Shown: positions 23,389 to 32,664, counted from the stretch's first letter. The stretch: DNA of 38,871 nucleotides from an uncultured Eisenbergiella sp. (GCA_904392525.1 CAJFMW010000036.1:1-38871); one strand, 5' to 3'. Translations and numbers: made by a program. The notes: generated from the sequence alone by a model not told the origin.

Positions 23389-25077
23389 ATGCAGCTTACA
23401 GGAGCTGAAATCATTGTGGAATGTCTGAAGGAGCAGGGAGTGGATACCGTATTCGGCTATCCGGGCGGCACGATCCTGAACGTGTACGACGCGCTCTATC
23501 AGCATCAGAGTGAGATTTTTCATGTGCTGACCTCCCACGAACAGGGGGCGGCGCATGCGGCGGACGGCTATGCCAGGGCCACGGGAAAGGTCGGGGTCTG
23601 CATGGCCACCAGCGGTCCCGGCGCGACCAACCTGGTCACCGGAATCGCCACCGCATACATGGATTCCATCCCTGTTGTCGCGATCACGGCAAACGTGAAC
23701 CTCCCTTCTCTGGGAAAGGATTCCTTTCAGGAGGTGGATATCGCGGGCGTGACCATGCCCATCACCAAGCATGGCTATATTGTGAAGGATATCCGGATCC
23801 TTGCGGACACCATCCGGAAGGCGTTCCGGATCGCCACCTCCGACCGGCCGGGGCCGGTGCTGGTGGATGTGACCAAGGATGTGACGGCCGCAGTATGGGA
23901 GTACACCCCCATGAAGCCGGAACCGCCGAAGCGTTCAGACCGGTTCACGCAGGAGGAGCTGGAGGAAGCGCTGAAGCTTCTTTCCGAAGCGAAGAAGCCC
24001 TACCTGTATGTGGGCGGCGGCGCAGTGCTTTCCGGAGCGGCCGAACAGGTGCGCACCTTCGCCGGTCTGATGGACGCTCCGGTCTGCGATACCCTGATGG
24101 GAAAAGGCGCTTTTGACGGAACGGATCCCCGCTATACCGGCATGATTGGCATGCACGGCACCAAAACCTCCAATCTGGGCGTGAACGACTGCGATCTGCT
24201 GGTTGCGCTGGGCGCGCGGTTTTCTGACCGGGTGGTCAGTAATGTGAAAACCTTTGCACCCAAAGCGAAAATCCTGCACATCGACATCGACGCGGCGGAA
24301 ATCAACAAGAACGTCCACGCGGATGTTTCCCTGGTGGGAGATCTGAAAAACGTGCTGGAGATTCTGAGCGAAAGACTGCCGCAGCAGTCACATCCGGAAT
24401 GGATGGCGCATATCATGGAGTTAAAGGAAAAATATCCGCTGACCTATGACATTTCCGGACTGAGCTGTCCTTACGTCATTCAGGAGCTGGAGCGGCTGAC
24501 TCAGGGAAAGGCCATCATCACCACGGACGTGGGTCAGCATCAGATGTGGACGGCCCAGTATTATCATTTTACGCAGCCGAGGACCTTCCTGTCCTCCGGC
24601 GGCCTCGGCACAATGGGATACGGGCTTGGCGCGTGTATCGGTGCGAAGATGGGACGGCCGGATAAGATCTGCGTGAATATCGCGGGGGACGGGTGCTTCC
24701 GCATGAACATGAACGAACTGGCGACGGCCAGCCGGTATCAGATTCCGATCATCCAGATCGTGATCAACAATCACGTGCTGGGTATGGTCCGTCAGTGGCA
24801 GACGCTTTTCTACGGACACAGGTATTCCCAGACCGTGCTCGCCGACAGGGTGGACTTCTGTAAGGTGGCGGAAGGGCTGGGATGCCGTGCCATCCGCGTG
24901 ACGAAAAAGGAAGAAGTGGCGCCTGCCATTGAAGCGGCCATTGCGGACGGCGGCCCCGTGCTGATCGAGTGCGTGATTCCGGAGGACGACAAGGTATTTC
25001 CGATGGTTTCTCCCGGAGGCTCCATCAGTGAAGCGTTCGATGCGGCAGATCTGGCGGAACGCGGACAGGAAGCCTGA
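23389..25077 (+). CDS. ilvB: Acetolactate synthase large subunit
   Basis: A 562-residue thiamine-diphosphate enzyme making acetolactate or acetohydroxybutyrate, the first common step of branched-chain amino acid synthesis. Visible: the catalytic Glu51 in LTSHEQGAAHAADGYARA, the FAD-domain stretch PYLYVGGGAV, and the ThDP/Mg motif GDGCFRMNMNELATASRY with downstream INNHVLGMVRQWQ. The anabolic type is supported by the RQWQ motif and the ilvD neighbour. Start options are GTG 23377, ATG 23383 and ATG 23389; the AAAGGTG at 23373-23379 best fits ATG 23389. The regulatory small subunit ilvN is not adjacent, so it must be elsewhere or absent. Last gene of the operon. Confidence 0.95.
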   Translation: MQLTGAEIIVECLKEQGVDTVFGYPGGTILNVYDALYQHQSEIFHVLTSHEQGAAHAADGYARATGKVGVCMATSGPGATNLVTGIATAYMDSIPVVAITANVNLPSLGKDSFQEVDIAGVTMPITKHGYIVKDIRILADTIRKAFRIATSDRPGPVLVDVTKDVTAAVWEYTPMKPEPPKRSDRFTQEELEEALKLLSEAKKPYLYVGGGAVLSGAAEQVRTFAGLMDAPVCDTLMGKGAFDGTDPRYTGMIGMHGTKTSNLGVNDCDLLVALGARFSDRVVSNVKTFAPKAKILHIDIDAAEINKNVHADVSLVGDLKNVLEILSERLPQQSHPEWMAHIMELKEKYPLTYDISGLSCPYVIQELERLTQGKAIITTDVGQHQMWTAQYYHFTQPRTFLSSGGLGTMGYGLGACIGAKMGRPDKICVNIAGDGCFRMNMNELATASRYQIPIIQIVINNHVLGMVRQWQTLFYGHRYSQTVLADRVDFCKVAEGLGCRAIRVTKKEEVAPAIEAAIADGGPVLIECVIPEDDKVFPMVSPGGSISEAFDAADLAERGQEA

Positions 25078-25087
25078 CTGGACAGAG

Positions 25088-25116
25088 AAAGGAGGGAGCG
25101 AAAGCTTCCTCCTTTT
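25088..25116 (+). terminator. Terminator of leuB-ilvD-ilvB
   Basis: A 12-bp stem (25088-25099 with 25104-25115, one G-T pair) closed by a GAAA tetraloop, its right arm and tail giving TTTT. The T run is short. Confidence 0.75.
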
Positions 25117-25160
25117 GGCAAAAATCGATCTGATATCGCTTTATTATTTTAATGAAGTAG

Positions 25161-25189
25161 TTGACTAAAGCAATAAAAATGGGTAAAAT
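25161..25189 (+). promoter_or_regulatory. Promoter of serC-serA
   Basis: -35 TTGACT (25161-25166) and -10 TAAAAT (25184-25189), 17-base spacing. In the roughly 95-base leader, CCGGC (about 25220) can pair with GCCGG (about 25274) just upstream of the ribosome binding site. Confidence 0.8.
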
Positions 25190-25293
25190 AGGCTTCATAA
25201 CTTTGAAACAATCACAGTGATCCGGCTGTAAAGCGGCGGAAGGCGCAGAAACAGGGAAGATGAAATCTTTGCGGCCGGAGGAGGAGGTCAAAA

Positions 25294-26373
25294 GTGGCGA
25301 GAGTGTATAATTTTTCCGCAGGCCCGGCGGTCCTGCCGGAGGAGGTTTTAAGGGAAGCGGCGGCCGAAATGCTGGATTACAGAGGAAGCGGCATGTCCGT
25401 GATGGAAATGAGCCATCGTTCCAAAACCTTTCAGACGATTCTGGACGAGGCGGAAGCGGACCTGAGGGACCTGATCGGGATTCCGGACAATTACAAGGTG
25501 CTTTTTCTGCAGGGCGGCGCGAGCCAGCAGTTTGCGATGATTCCCATGAATCTGATGAAAAACCGGGTGGCGGATTACATCGTGACCGGCCAGTGGGCGA
25601 AAAAAGCCTGGCAGGAGGCTTCCAAATACGGAACGGCCAACAAAATCGCTTCCTCTGAAGACCAGACCTTTTCCTACATACCGGACTGCTCCGATCTTTC
25701 CATTTCAGAGAATGCGGACTATGTCTATATCTGTGAAAACAATACCATTTACGGAACCAAATTCAAAACCCTTCCCAACACGAAGGGAAAGCCGCTGGTA
25801 GCGGATGTATCTTCCTGTTTCCTTTCCGAACCCGTGGACATCACGAAATATGCGCTGATGTACGGCGGCGTCCAGAAGAACATCGGCCCTGCGGGCGTGG
25901 TGATCGTCATCATCAGAGAGGATCTGATCACGGAAGACGTGCTTCCCGGCACGCCCACCATGCTGCAGTATAAGATCCATGCGGACGCGGGCTCCCTTTA
26001 TAATACGCCTCCTGCTTACGGCATTTACATCTGCGGCAAGGTCTTCAAATGGCTGAAGAAGCTCGGCGGACTGGAAGCGATTCAGAAAATCAATGAGGAA
26101 AAGGCTGCCATTCTGTACGATTTCCTGGACGAAAGCAGATTGTTTAAAGGGACCGTGCGCAGGCAGGACCGTTCCCTGATGAATGTTCCGTTTATCACGG
26201 GAAGTGACGAGCTGGATGCGAAATTCGTGAAGGAAGCAAAGGAACACGGGCTGGAAAACCTGAAGGGCCACAGAAGCGTGGGAGGCATGCGTGCCAGCAT
26301 CTACAACGCCATGCCCATGGAAGGTGTGCGCAGTCTGGTGGAATTTATGAAAAAATTTGAAATGGAGAATTAA
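25294..26373 (+). CDS. serC: Phosphoserine aminotransferase
   Basis: A 359-residue PLP enzyme converting 3-phosphohydroxypyruvate and glutamate to phosphoserine. It opens with the family signature YNFSAGPAVLPEEVL; FLQGGASQQFAMIPMNL and ADVSSCFLSEPVD are typical, and the PLP lysine is K195 in GGVQKNIGPAG. HRSVGGMRASIYNAMP near the C-terminus completes the active site. The start is GTG 25294, immediately after a strong GAGGAGGT (25281-25288). serA follows after 3 bases, making a compact serine operon. Confidence 0.96.
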   Translation: MARVYNFSAGPAVLPEEVLREAAAEMLDYRGSGMSVMEMSHRSKTFQTILDEAEADLRDLIGIPDNYKVLFLQGGASQQFAMIPMNLMKNRVADYIVTGQWAKKAWQEASKYGTANKIASSEDQTFSYIPDCSDLSISENADYVYICENNTIYGTKFKTLPNTKGKPLVADVSSCFLSEPVDITKYALMYGGVQKNIGPAGVVIVIIREDLITEDVLPGTPTMLQYKIHADAGSLYNTPPAYGIYICGKVFKWLKKLGGLEAIQKINEEKAAILYDFLDESRLFKGTVRRQDRSLMNVPFITGSDELDAKFVKEAKEHGLENLKGHRSVGGMRASIYNAMPMEGVRSLVEFMKKFEMEN

Positions 26374-26376
26374 GCC

Positions 26377-27540
26377 ATGTTTCATTATTACTGCCTTAAC
26401 CCCATCTCGAAGGTGGGCCTGGAGGGCTTTACGGAAGAGTATCAGAACACACAGAACATGGAAGAGGCGGACGGCATTCTCGTCCGCAGCGCTTCCATGC
26501 ATGATATGGAGCTGCCGGAAAACCTGCTCGCGGTGGCGCGGGCAGGCGCAGGCGTAAACAACATCCCTTTGGAAAAATGCGCCCAGAAGGGCATCGTGGT
26601 GTTCAACACCCCCGGAGCGAACGCCAACGGCGTAAAGGAAATCGTCATTGCGGGAATGCTGCTGGCCTCCCGCGATATCGTGGACGGCATCAACTGGGTT
26701 CGTGAGAACAGCGGCGATGCAAATGTGGGCAAAACGGCGGAAAAGGTGAAAAAGAATTTTGCCGGAACCGAAATCCAGGGAAAGAAGCTGGGCATCATCG
26801 GTCTTGGCGCCATCGGCGTGAAGGTGGCGAACACGGCAAAGCATCTGGGAATGGAGGTTTATGGCTATGACCCTTACGTATCCGTGGATGCGGCCTGGAA
26901 CCTGAGCCGGGATGTGAAGCATGTGATCGATGTGAATGAGATTTATGAGGAATGTGATTTCATCACGATTCATGTTCCCCTCATGGACAGCACGAAGGGG
27001 ATGATCAGTGAGGAGGCCATCGCAAAGATGAAGGACGGCGTGATCCTTCTGAACTTTGCCCGTGATCTTCTGGTGGATGAAGAGGCGGTGCTTGCCGCCA
27101 TCGAGAGCGGAAAGGTGCGCAGATACGTGTCCGATTTCCCCAACCCTGTGACCGCGGGAAAGAAGGGCTGCATCGTCATTCCCCATCTGGGCGCTTCCAC
27201 CGAGGAATCCGAGGACAACTGCGCGGCGATGGCCGTGAAGGAGCTGATGGATTATCTGGAAAACGGAAACATCCGAAACAGCGTCAACTATCCTTCCTGC
27301 GATATGGGCGTCTGCACACAGGCGGGACGCATCAGCGTCTTCCACAAGAATGTGGCGAATATGATCACCCGGTTCGCAGCGGTTTTCGGGGAAAAGGGAA
27401 TCAACATCTCCGACATGATCAACAAATCCAAAGGAGAGGTCGCCTATACCATGTTTGACGTGGAGGAACAGGCATCGGAGGAAATCATAAACATGCTTCG
27501 CGCCATTCCCGGCGTATTCCGTGTGCGTGTGGTGAAATAG
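26377..27540 (+). CDS. serA: D-3-phosphoglycerate dehydrogenase, ACT-domain form
   Basis: A 387-residue NAD-dependent dehydrogenase for the first step of serine synthesis. It has a Rossmann motif GLGAIGVKVANTAKHLG, IHVPLMDSTKGMI, and a C-terminal ACT domain (about 318-387), which usually gives serine feedback control. Of the classical Arg-Glu-His triad, Arg229 (NFARDLLVDE) and His270 (PHLGAST) are clear, but the segment that normally reads DVFxxEP is SDFPNP, with Asn256 where the Glu is expected. I believe this variant occurs in a subfamily of anaerobe SerA proteins, so it is probably active. It lies 3 bases after serC, with a terminator beyond it. Confidence 0.93.
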   Translation: MFHYYCLNPISKVGLEGFTEEYQNTQNMEEADGILVRSASMHDMELPENLLAVARAGAGVNNIPLEKCAQKGIVVFNTPGANANGVKEIVIAGMLLASRDIVDGINWVRENSGDANVGKTAEKVKKNFAGTEIQGKKLGIIGLGAIGVKVANTAKHLGMEVYGYDPYVSVDAAWNLSRDVKHVIDVNEIYEECDFITIHVPLMDSTKGMISEEAIAKMKDGVILLNFARDLLVDEEAVLAAIESGKVRRYVSDFPNPVTAGKKGCIVIPHLGASTEESEDNCAAMAVKELMDYLENGNIRNSVNYPSCDMGVCTQAGRISVFHKNVANMITRFAAVFGEKGINISDMINKSKGEVAYTMFDVEEQASEEIINMLRAIPGVFRVRVVK

Positions 27541-27552
27541 AATCCTGGTAAG

Positions 27553-27630
27553 GAGCGGCTGCGAATGGAGCAAAGAAGTCACGTGCAGGCACGACGCGCG
27601 TGTTGTCCATTTTGAATCGGCTGTGAAGAG
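27553..27630. repeat. Possible decayed relative of the 216-bp element
   Basis: The stretch contains GCGGCTGCGAATGG, GAGCAAAGAA and a CGTGCAGGCACGAC palindrome and ends in GCTGTGAAGAGTAACAG; each resembles a part of the element at 18215-18430 read on the minus strand, though the order and spacing differ. Weak, by-eye similarity only. Confidence 0.25.
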
Positions 27631-27641
27631 TAACAGGGAAG

Positions 27642-27670
27642 AAAGGCACATCAGATACGGTGTGCCTTTT
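27642..27670 (+). terminator. Terminator of serC-serA
   Basis: A perfect 9-bp stem AAAGGCACA (27642-27650) with TGTGCCTTT (27661-27669) around a 10-base loop, with T residues at the end. Confidence 0.75.
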
Positions 27671-27674
27671 CTGC

Positions 27675-27703
27675 TTGTATCCGAATGCGGAATCGGGTAT
27701 ACT
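27675..27703 (+). promoter_or_regulatory. Promoter of the DUF1015 gene
   Basis: -35 TTGTAT (27675-27680) and -10 TATACT (27698-27703) with 17-base spacing, directly after the serA terminator. Confidence 0.6.
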
Positions 27704-27759
27704 GTATATTGTAGATGAGAGAAAAAGAACATGCCAGATATCGGCAGATGGGAGGGAAA

Positions 27760-29088
27760 ATGGCGGAGGTAAGACCTTTTCGGGCCTGGAGGCCTGCACA
27801 GGGACTGGCAGAAAGGATTGCAGCTCTTCCCTACGATGTTGTGAACGGGAAGGAGGCCAGAGAGGAGACACGGAGGGAACCCTTTTCCTTTCTCGCGGTG
27901 GACAGGCCGGAAACCCAGTTTGAAGAGGAGAACATGGACGTTACGGAGGACCGCGTATATGAACGGGCGGGAACGCTTTTACGGCAATGGATGAAGGAGG
28001 GCAGCCTTCAGCAGGAGGCGGAGCCCTGTTATTATATATATGAGCTGGAATGGCAGGGGCGTGTCCAGACGGGGATTGCGGCCTGTGTGTCGGTGGACGA
28101 TTATCTGAATGGTGTGATCCGCAGGCATGAAAATACGAGAAGCGATAAGGAAGAGGACAGGACCCGGCATGTGAGGGCCTGTGAGGCGCAGACCGGTCCG
28201 GTATTTCTCGCCTATCGCGCGGCAAAGGCGGTTACGACCGTTACGGAGCGCTGCAGAAGGGAGGCCTGCCTGTATGATTTTGCCTCCCCCGACGGCATCA
28301 GCCACCGGGTCTGGCGGATCGGCAGAAAAGAGGATATCCGGGCGGTTCATGAGGCGTTTGAAAAGGTGGAAAGGCTGTACATAGCGGACGGGCATCATCG
28401 CTGTGCTTCTGCCGTCCGCGTGGCGCAGGAATGCAGGCGCAGATGCCCGGATTATACAGGAGAGGAGCCCTTTAATTTCATCCTGTCCGTCCTGTTTCCG
28501 GATGATCAGCTCACCATCCTGGAATACAACCGGGTGATCCGGGATCTGAACGGCCTGACGCCGCAGGAATTTTTACGAAAAATCGAAGAGATCTTTGAAA
28601 TCACTCCGGAAGAAGGGCCTTACCGGCCGGAAAGAAAGGGGCGGTTCGGTCTGTATCTGCAAAAGAAATGGTACCGTCTGGTCCGGAAGCCGGAGATCGG
28701 AGAACAATACGGGAAAGCGGGAACGGCAGGAGATTCGCTTCGAAAGCCCGATCCGGTTCGGGAACTGGACGTGGCCGTTCTGCAGCGAATGATTCTGGAA
28801 CCGGTCCTTGGAATCACAGATCCCAGAACGGATGAAAGAATTGATTTTGTAGGAGGAATCAGGGGGCTGAAGGAACTGGAAAGACGGTGTGAGCAGGACT
28901 GCGCCGCAGCCTTTTCCCTGTATCCCACATCCATCGGGGAGCTGTTTTCTGTGGCGGACGCAGGACTTCTGATGCCGCCGAAGTCCACCTGGTTTGAGCC
29001 GAAGCTGAGAAGCGGGCTTTTTATTCACAGTCTGAAGGATGAAGAGGATGTCCATGCGGATATTCTTCATCATATGGAAAAAGAATGA
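27760..29088 (+). CDS. DUF1015 family protein
   Basis: A 442-residue protein of the DUF1015 family, widespread in anaerobes and of unproven function. Conserved features: the N-terminal RPFRAWRP and LPYDVVN segments, the RHENTRSDKEEDRTRH motif (about 122-137), and IADGHHRCASA (about 208-218). The charged and His-rich motifs suggest a nucleotide or metal site, which is inference. The family is often found next to serC-serA in Firmicutes, as here, so a link to serine metabolism is plausible, but it has its own promoter. ATG 27760 is chosen since GGAGGG precedes it and MAEVRPF matches family starts; spacing is short (4 bases). Confidence 0.85.
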   Translation: MAEVRPFRAWRPAQGLAERIAALPYDVVNGKEAREETRREPFSFLAVDRPETQFEEENMDVTEDRVYERAGTLLRQWMKEGSLQQEAEPCYYIYELEWQGRVQTGIAACVSVDDYLNGVIRRHENTRSDKEEDRTRHVRACEAQTGPVFLAYRAAKAVTTVTERCRREACLYDFASPDGISHRVWRIGRKEDIRAVHEAFEKVERLYIADGHHRCASAVRVAQECRRRCPDYTGEEPFNFILSVLFPDDQLTILEYNRVIRDLNGLTPQEFLRKIEEIFEITPEEGPYRPERKGRFGLYLQKKWYRLVRKPEIGEQYGKAGTAGDSLRKPDPVRELDVAVLQRMILEPVLGITDPRTDERIDFVGGIRGLKELERRCEQDCAAAFSLYPTSIGELFSVADAGLLMPPKSTWFEPKLRSGLFIHSLKDEEDVHADILHHMEKE

Positions 29089-29116
29089 AAAAAGAGGGAA
29101 GGAAGAGGGATCTGAT

Positions 29117-31597
29117 ATGAAGGACAAACTGTATAAGCTGATGAACTGGCCGGAAATCGAGGCGATCATCTATTCAGAGGAGGATAATCCCCACAGACTG
29201 CTTGGGCCTCATGCGGCGGGAAATGCCATCGTGTTTCAGGCGTTCTGGCCGGATTCGCAGAAGGTGGAGCTTGTGTTTCCCGATACGGGAAAGGAAGTGG
29301 AAATGGAGCTTGCAGACGAGGCCGGGTATTATGCGGCTCTGATTCCGGGAAAAGAGGTTCCGTCCTATCAGTACCGGGTGACCTGGCCGGACGGCACGGT
29401 GAAGGTGGAGGGTGATCCCTATCGTTTCGCCCCGGTGATCAGCAAAAAGGATACGGACCGTTTCGCGGCAGGCATCCACTATGAAGCCTACAATATGCTG
29501 GGTGCGCATGTGTGTACCATCGACGGCACAAAGGGGGTGCATTTTTCGGTCTGGGCGCCTAACGCTCTGCGGGTGAGCGTGGTGGGAGACTTTAACCACT
29601 GGGATGGCCGTGTTCACCAGATGAGACGGCTGTGGGATTCCGGAATCTTTGAACTGTTCATCCCCGGCGAGCTGGAAGGGCAGAATTATAAATATGAGCT
29701 GAAGACGAAGGGCGGCCTCACCTACCTGAAAGCGGACCCTTATGCCTTTGGCCAGCAGCTCCGTCCGGATACGGCCTCTGTGATCCGGGATATTTCCGGC
29801 TTTGCCTGGGAGGACGAGGAGTGGCTGAAGAAGCGGGAAAAGACGGACTACAGCAATGCGCCGGTCAGCGTCTATGAGCTGTACCTGGGTTCCTTCAAGC
29901 GTCCGGAGGACGACAGACCCTACTGCAATTATCGGGAACTGGCCCCTGCTATCATTTCCTATGTGAAGGAGATGGGGTATACCCATATCGAACTGATGCC
30001 CATCATGGAGCATCCCTTCGACGGTTCCTGGGGCTATCAGGTGATCGGCTATTACGCGCCCACTGCCAGATACGGCACGCCGGAGGATTTCATGTATTTC
30101 ATGAACGAGATGCATAAGGCGGGAATCGGCGTGATTCTGGACTGGGTGCCTGCGCACTTCCCCAGGGATACCTACGGCCTTTCCGCTTTTGACGGAACCT
30201 GTCTGTATGAGCATCTGGATCCCAGACAGGGAGCACATCCTCACTGGGGGACGCTGATCTACAACTACGGAAGGCCTCAGGTATCCAACTATCTGATCGC
30301 AAACGCCCTGTTCTGGATTGAACAGTACCATGCCGACGGCATCCGCATGGACGCGGTGGCCTCCATGCTCTATCTGGATTATGGAAAGCAGGACGGCGAA
30401 TGGGTGGCCAACATCTATGGCGGAAATGAGAACCTGGAGGCTGTGGAATTTTTAAAGCATGTCAACAGCATGATCCATAAGAGAGGGCGCGGCGCTCTGT
30501 CCATTGCGGAGGAATCCACCGCCTGGCCGCTGGTTACGGGAAGCCAGGAGGAAGGCGGCCTCGGCTTTGACATGAAGTGGAACATGGGCTGGATGAACGA
30601 TTTTCTGAATTATATCAGACAGGATCCCTACTTCCGTTCCGGCTGTCATAACATGCTCACCTTCAGCATGGTTTATGCCTACAGCGAGCGGTTCATGCTG
30701 GTGCTTTCCCATGACGAGGTGGTGCACGGAAAGGCGTCCATGCTGGGCAAGATGTCGGGAACCAGAGAGGAACAGTTTGCCAACCTGAAGGCCAGTTACG
30801 GCTATATGATGTGTCATCCCGGCAAGAAGCTTCTGTTCATGGGACAGGATATCGGGGAATACGACGAGTGGAATGAAAACAGAGAGGTGGAGTGGTATCT
30901 CACCGAAGAAGCGGACCATAAGGGCCTGCAGGAATTTGTGAAGGCGCTGAATCATCTCTATACCTCCGCACCGGCTCTTTCCGAGAAGGATACCAGCTGG
31001 GACGGCTTTGAGTGGATTGACTGCATCAGCGCCAACGACTGTATCCTTTCCTTTGTACGCAAGGGAAAGAAGGATGAGGACATGCTTCTGGTGGTGGTGA
31101 ATTTCGCGAACGTGGAAAGAAAAGGCTTCCAGGTCGGCGTGCCTCTGAACGGAAAATATAAGGAGATTCTCAACTCTGACGCGAAGGAATACGGCGGACA
31201 GGGAAGGACGAACCCCAGAGTGAAGACGGCTGCGGAGGAAGAATGGGATGGAAGGGAATATTCCATCAGGATGACGCAGGCTCCCTTAAGCGTCAGCATT
31301 TTCTCCTATCAGCCCTACACGAAGGAAGAACTGAAGGAAATCGCCAGAAAGAAGGCGGAAAAGGCGCGTAAGGAAAAGGAAGCGGCCAGAAAGAAAAAGA
31401 GCGCGAAGAAAACGGCGTCGGGCCGCAGCGCGAAGACCCTGAAGGAAGAGCTGGAGGAAAAGGTATTCGCCGCCGAGGCGAAGATTTCTGAAAACGGTGA
31501 GGTGGAAAAGCCTGTCAGGGTAACGAAGCCGCGAAAACGGATGACGGAGACGGCAGAAACAACGGAAACAGAAGAAAACGGGGAAGGAACGGAGTAA
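29117..31597 (+). CDS. glgB: 1,4-alpha-glucan branching enzyme with Lys/Ala-rich tail
   Basis: An 826-residue GH13 branching enzyme that introduces alpha-1,6 branches into glycogen. Two N-terminal beta modules (N1 and CBM48, the latter with VSVVGDFNHWDG) are followed by the catalytic barrel. All catalytic residues are present: nucleophile D412 in GIRMDAV, acid/base E465 in SIAEEST and D533 in LSHDEVVHGKASM. It is about 100-180 residues longer than usual because of a C-terminal tail from about residue 735, rich in Lys, Ala, Arg and Glu, likely a helical or disordered extension. ATG 29117 follows GAGGGA; the longer frame overlaps the DUF1015 gene. No glgA, glgC, glgD or glgP is in the window. 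Confidence 0.95.
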   Translation: MKDKLYKLMNWPEIEAIIYSEEDNPHRLLGPHAAGNAIVFQAFWPDSQKVELVFPDTGKEVEMELADEAGYYAALIPGKEVPSYQYRVTWPDGTVKVEGDPYRFAPVISKKDTDRFAAGIHYEAYNMLGAHVCTIDGTKGVHFSVWAPNALRVSVVGDFNHWDGRVHQMRRLWDSGIFELFIPGELEGQNYKYELKTKGGLTYLKADPYAFGQQLRPDTASVIRDISGFAWEDEEWLKKREKTDYSNAPVSVYELYLGSFKRPEDDRPYCNYRELAPAIISYVKEMGYTHIELMPIMEHPFDGSWGYQVIGYYAPTARYGTPEDFMYFMNEMHKAGIGVILDWVPAHFPRDTYGLSAFDGTCLYEHLDPRQGAHPHWGTLIYNYGRPQVSNYLIANALFWIEQYHADGIRMDAVASMLYLDYGKQDGEWVANIYGGNENLEAVEFLKHVNSMIHKRGRGALSIAEESTAWPLVTGSQEEGGLGFDMKWNMGWMNDFLNYIRQDPYFRSGCHNMLTFSMVYAYSERFMLVLSHDEVVHGKASMLGKMSGTREEQFANLKASYGYMMCHPGKKLLFMGQDIGEYDEWNENREVEWYLTEEADHKGLQEFVKALNHLYTSAPALSEKDTSWDGFEWIDCISANDCILSFVRKGKKDEDMLLVVVNFANVERKGFQVGVPLNGKYKEILNSDAKEYGGQGRTNPRVKTAAEEEWDGREYSIRMTQAPLSVSIFSYQPYTKEELKEIARKKAEKARKEKEAARKKKSAKKTASGRSAKTLKEELEEKVFAAEAKISENGEVEKPVRVTKPRKRMTETAETTETEENGEGTE

Positions 31598-31601
31598 ATA
31601 G

Positions 31602-32558
31602 ATGATTTGGGACAGGGCAGCAGCATTCATGACAGCAACGGCAGGAGTGGTACCGGGATGGAGTTTTCTGACGCTTCTTTCTTCGGAAACGGAGGTTTCC
31701 GAAGAACTGGCGGTCGGACAGCAGCTTCTGCAGGCTGCTCCCCAGTCCCTGATCGATCTGCTGGTGCGTGTTGTTTTCTGCATTGTCACATTTTTGATCG
31801 GCTCCCGCGTGATCAGTCTGATCCGGAAGCTGGTCGGAAAGGCTCTTGTGCGCACGGGAGCCGCCGGACAGGCAGGAAAGTTCATCGATTCCTGTGTCCG
31901 GGTGATCCTGTATGCCTTTCTGATCTTTCAGATTGCCCTGCATCTTGGCATCAATGCGGCGACCATCGCCACTGTGCTCGGCTCCGCCACCGTCACGGTG
32001 GGTCTTGCCTTTCAGGGAAGCCTGAAGAACTGCATCGGCGGCATCATGATCATGATCCTGCATCCCTTCCGGGTTGGGGACTATATTATAGAGTCCACCT
32101 ACAACAGCGAAGGAACGGTGTCGGAGATCACGGTTTTCTATACCAAGCTGGCCACCATGGACAATAAGACCATCATTCTTCCAAACGGCCCGCTCTCGGA
32201 CACCGGAATCACGAATGTGACCAGAGAAGAAAACAGACGGGTGGAGCTTAAGGTGGGAATTTCCTATGAATCGGACATCCGGAAGGCGAAGCTGGTGCTG
32301 GAGGAGCTTCTGGTGCAGGAAGAGAGGGTGCGCAGAGAACTGGACTATAATATTTTCGTGGACGAGCTGGGAGACAGCGCGGTGGTTCTCGGTGTGCGCT
32401 TCTGGACCAGGACGGAGGACTACTGGACTGTCCGCTGGAAAATGCTGGAGGATATCAAATACGCTTTTGACGACAACGGAATCGGAATCCCCTATCCGCA
32501 GATGGACGTGCATCTGGATCATGAAAGAAGCGGTGTTACAGTTCTGCCGAAGGTTTAA
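31602..32558 (+). CDS. MscS-family small-conductance mechanosensitive channel
   Basis: A 318-residue channel that should release solutes on hypo-osmotic shock. The N-terminal region contains about three membrane segments (roughly 47-70, 93-117, 120-150); the last carries the MscS pore helix signature GSATVTVGLAFQGSLKN followed by GGIMIMILHPFRVGDYI, and the beta domain contains TKLATMDNKTIILPNGPLSDTGITN. The C-terminal alpha/beta domain ends soon after. ATG 31602 lies 4 bases after the glgB stop, with GGAG (31591-31594) 7 bases upstream, so it is probably co-transcribed with glgB. Confidence 0.93.
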   Translation: MIWDRAAAFMTATAGVVPGWSFLTLLSSETEVSEELAVGQQLLQAAPQSLIDLLVRVVFCIVTFLIGSRVISLIRKLVGKALVRTGAAGQAGKFIDSCVRVILYAFLIFQIALHLGINAATIATVLGSATVTVGLAFQGSLKNCIGGIMIMILHPFRVGDYIIESTYNSEGTVSEITVFYTKLATMDNKTIILPNGPLSDTGITNVTREENRRVELKVGISYESDIRKAKLVLEELLVQEERVRRELDYNIFVDELGDSAVVLGVRFWTRTEDYWTVRWKMLEDIKYAFDDNGIGIPYPQMDVHLDHERSGVTVLPKV

Positions 32559-32584
32559 ACGTAACGATGGGGTTCTGAATGAAA

Positions 32585-32632
32585 ACACTATATATTGACA
32601 GACCGAGGCGGATGCTATACTATATATGGTGC
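32585..32632 (+). promoter_or_regulatory. nrdJ promoter with tandem NrdR boxes
   Basis: Box 1 (32585-32600, ACACTATATATTGACA) matches the NrdR consensus acaCwAtATaTwGtgt at most positions, and box 2 (32617-32632, ATACTATATATGGTGC) at about 13 of 16. They are 32 bases apart start to start, the usual three-turn NrdR spacing. Box 1 covers the -35 TTGACA (32595-32600) and box 2 covers the -10 TACTAT (32618-32623, 17-base spacer), so repressor binding would block RNA polymerase. The nrdR gene is not in the window. Confidence 0.8.
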
Positions 32633-32664
32633 ATGTTGTTGAAAAGAAGGCTGGAGGTTTGAAT

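Noticed and set aside
20260-25293. Search for T-box or other known riboswitch motifs ahead of the leu/ilv and ser operons
   Set aside because: No AGGGTGG T-box sequence or other riboswitch core I recognise is present.
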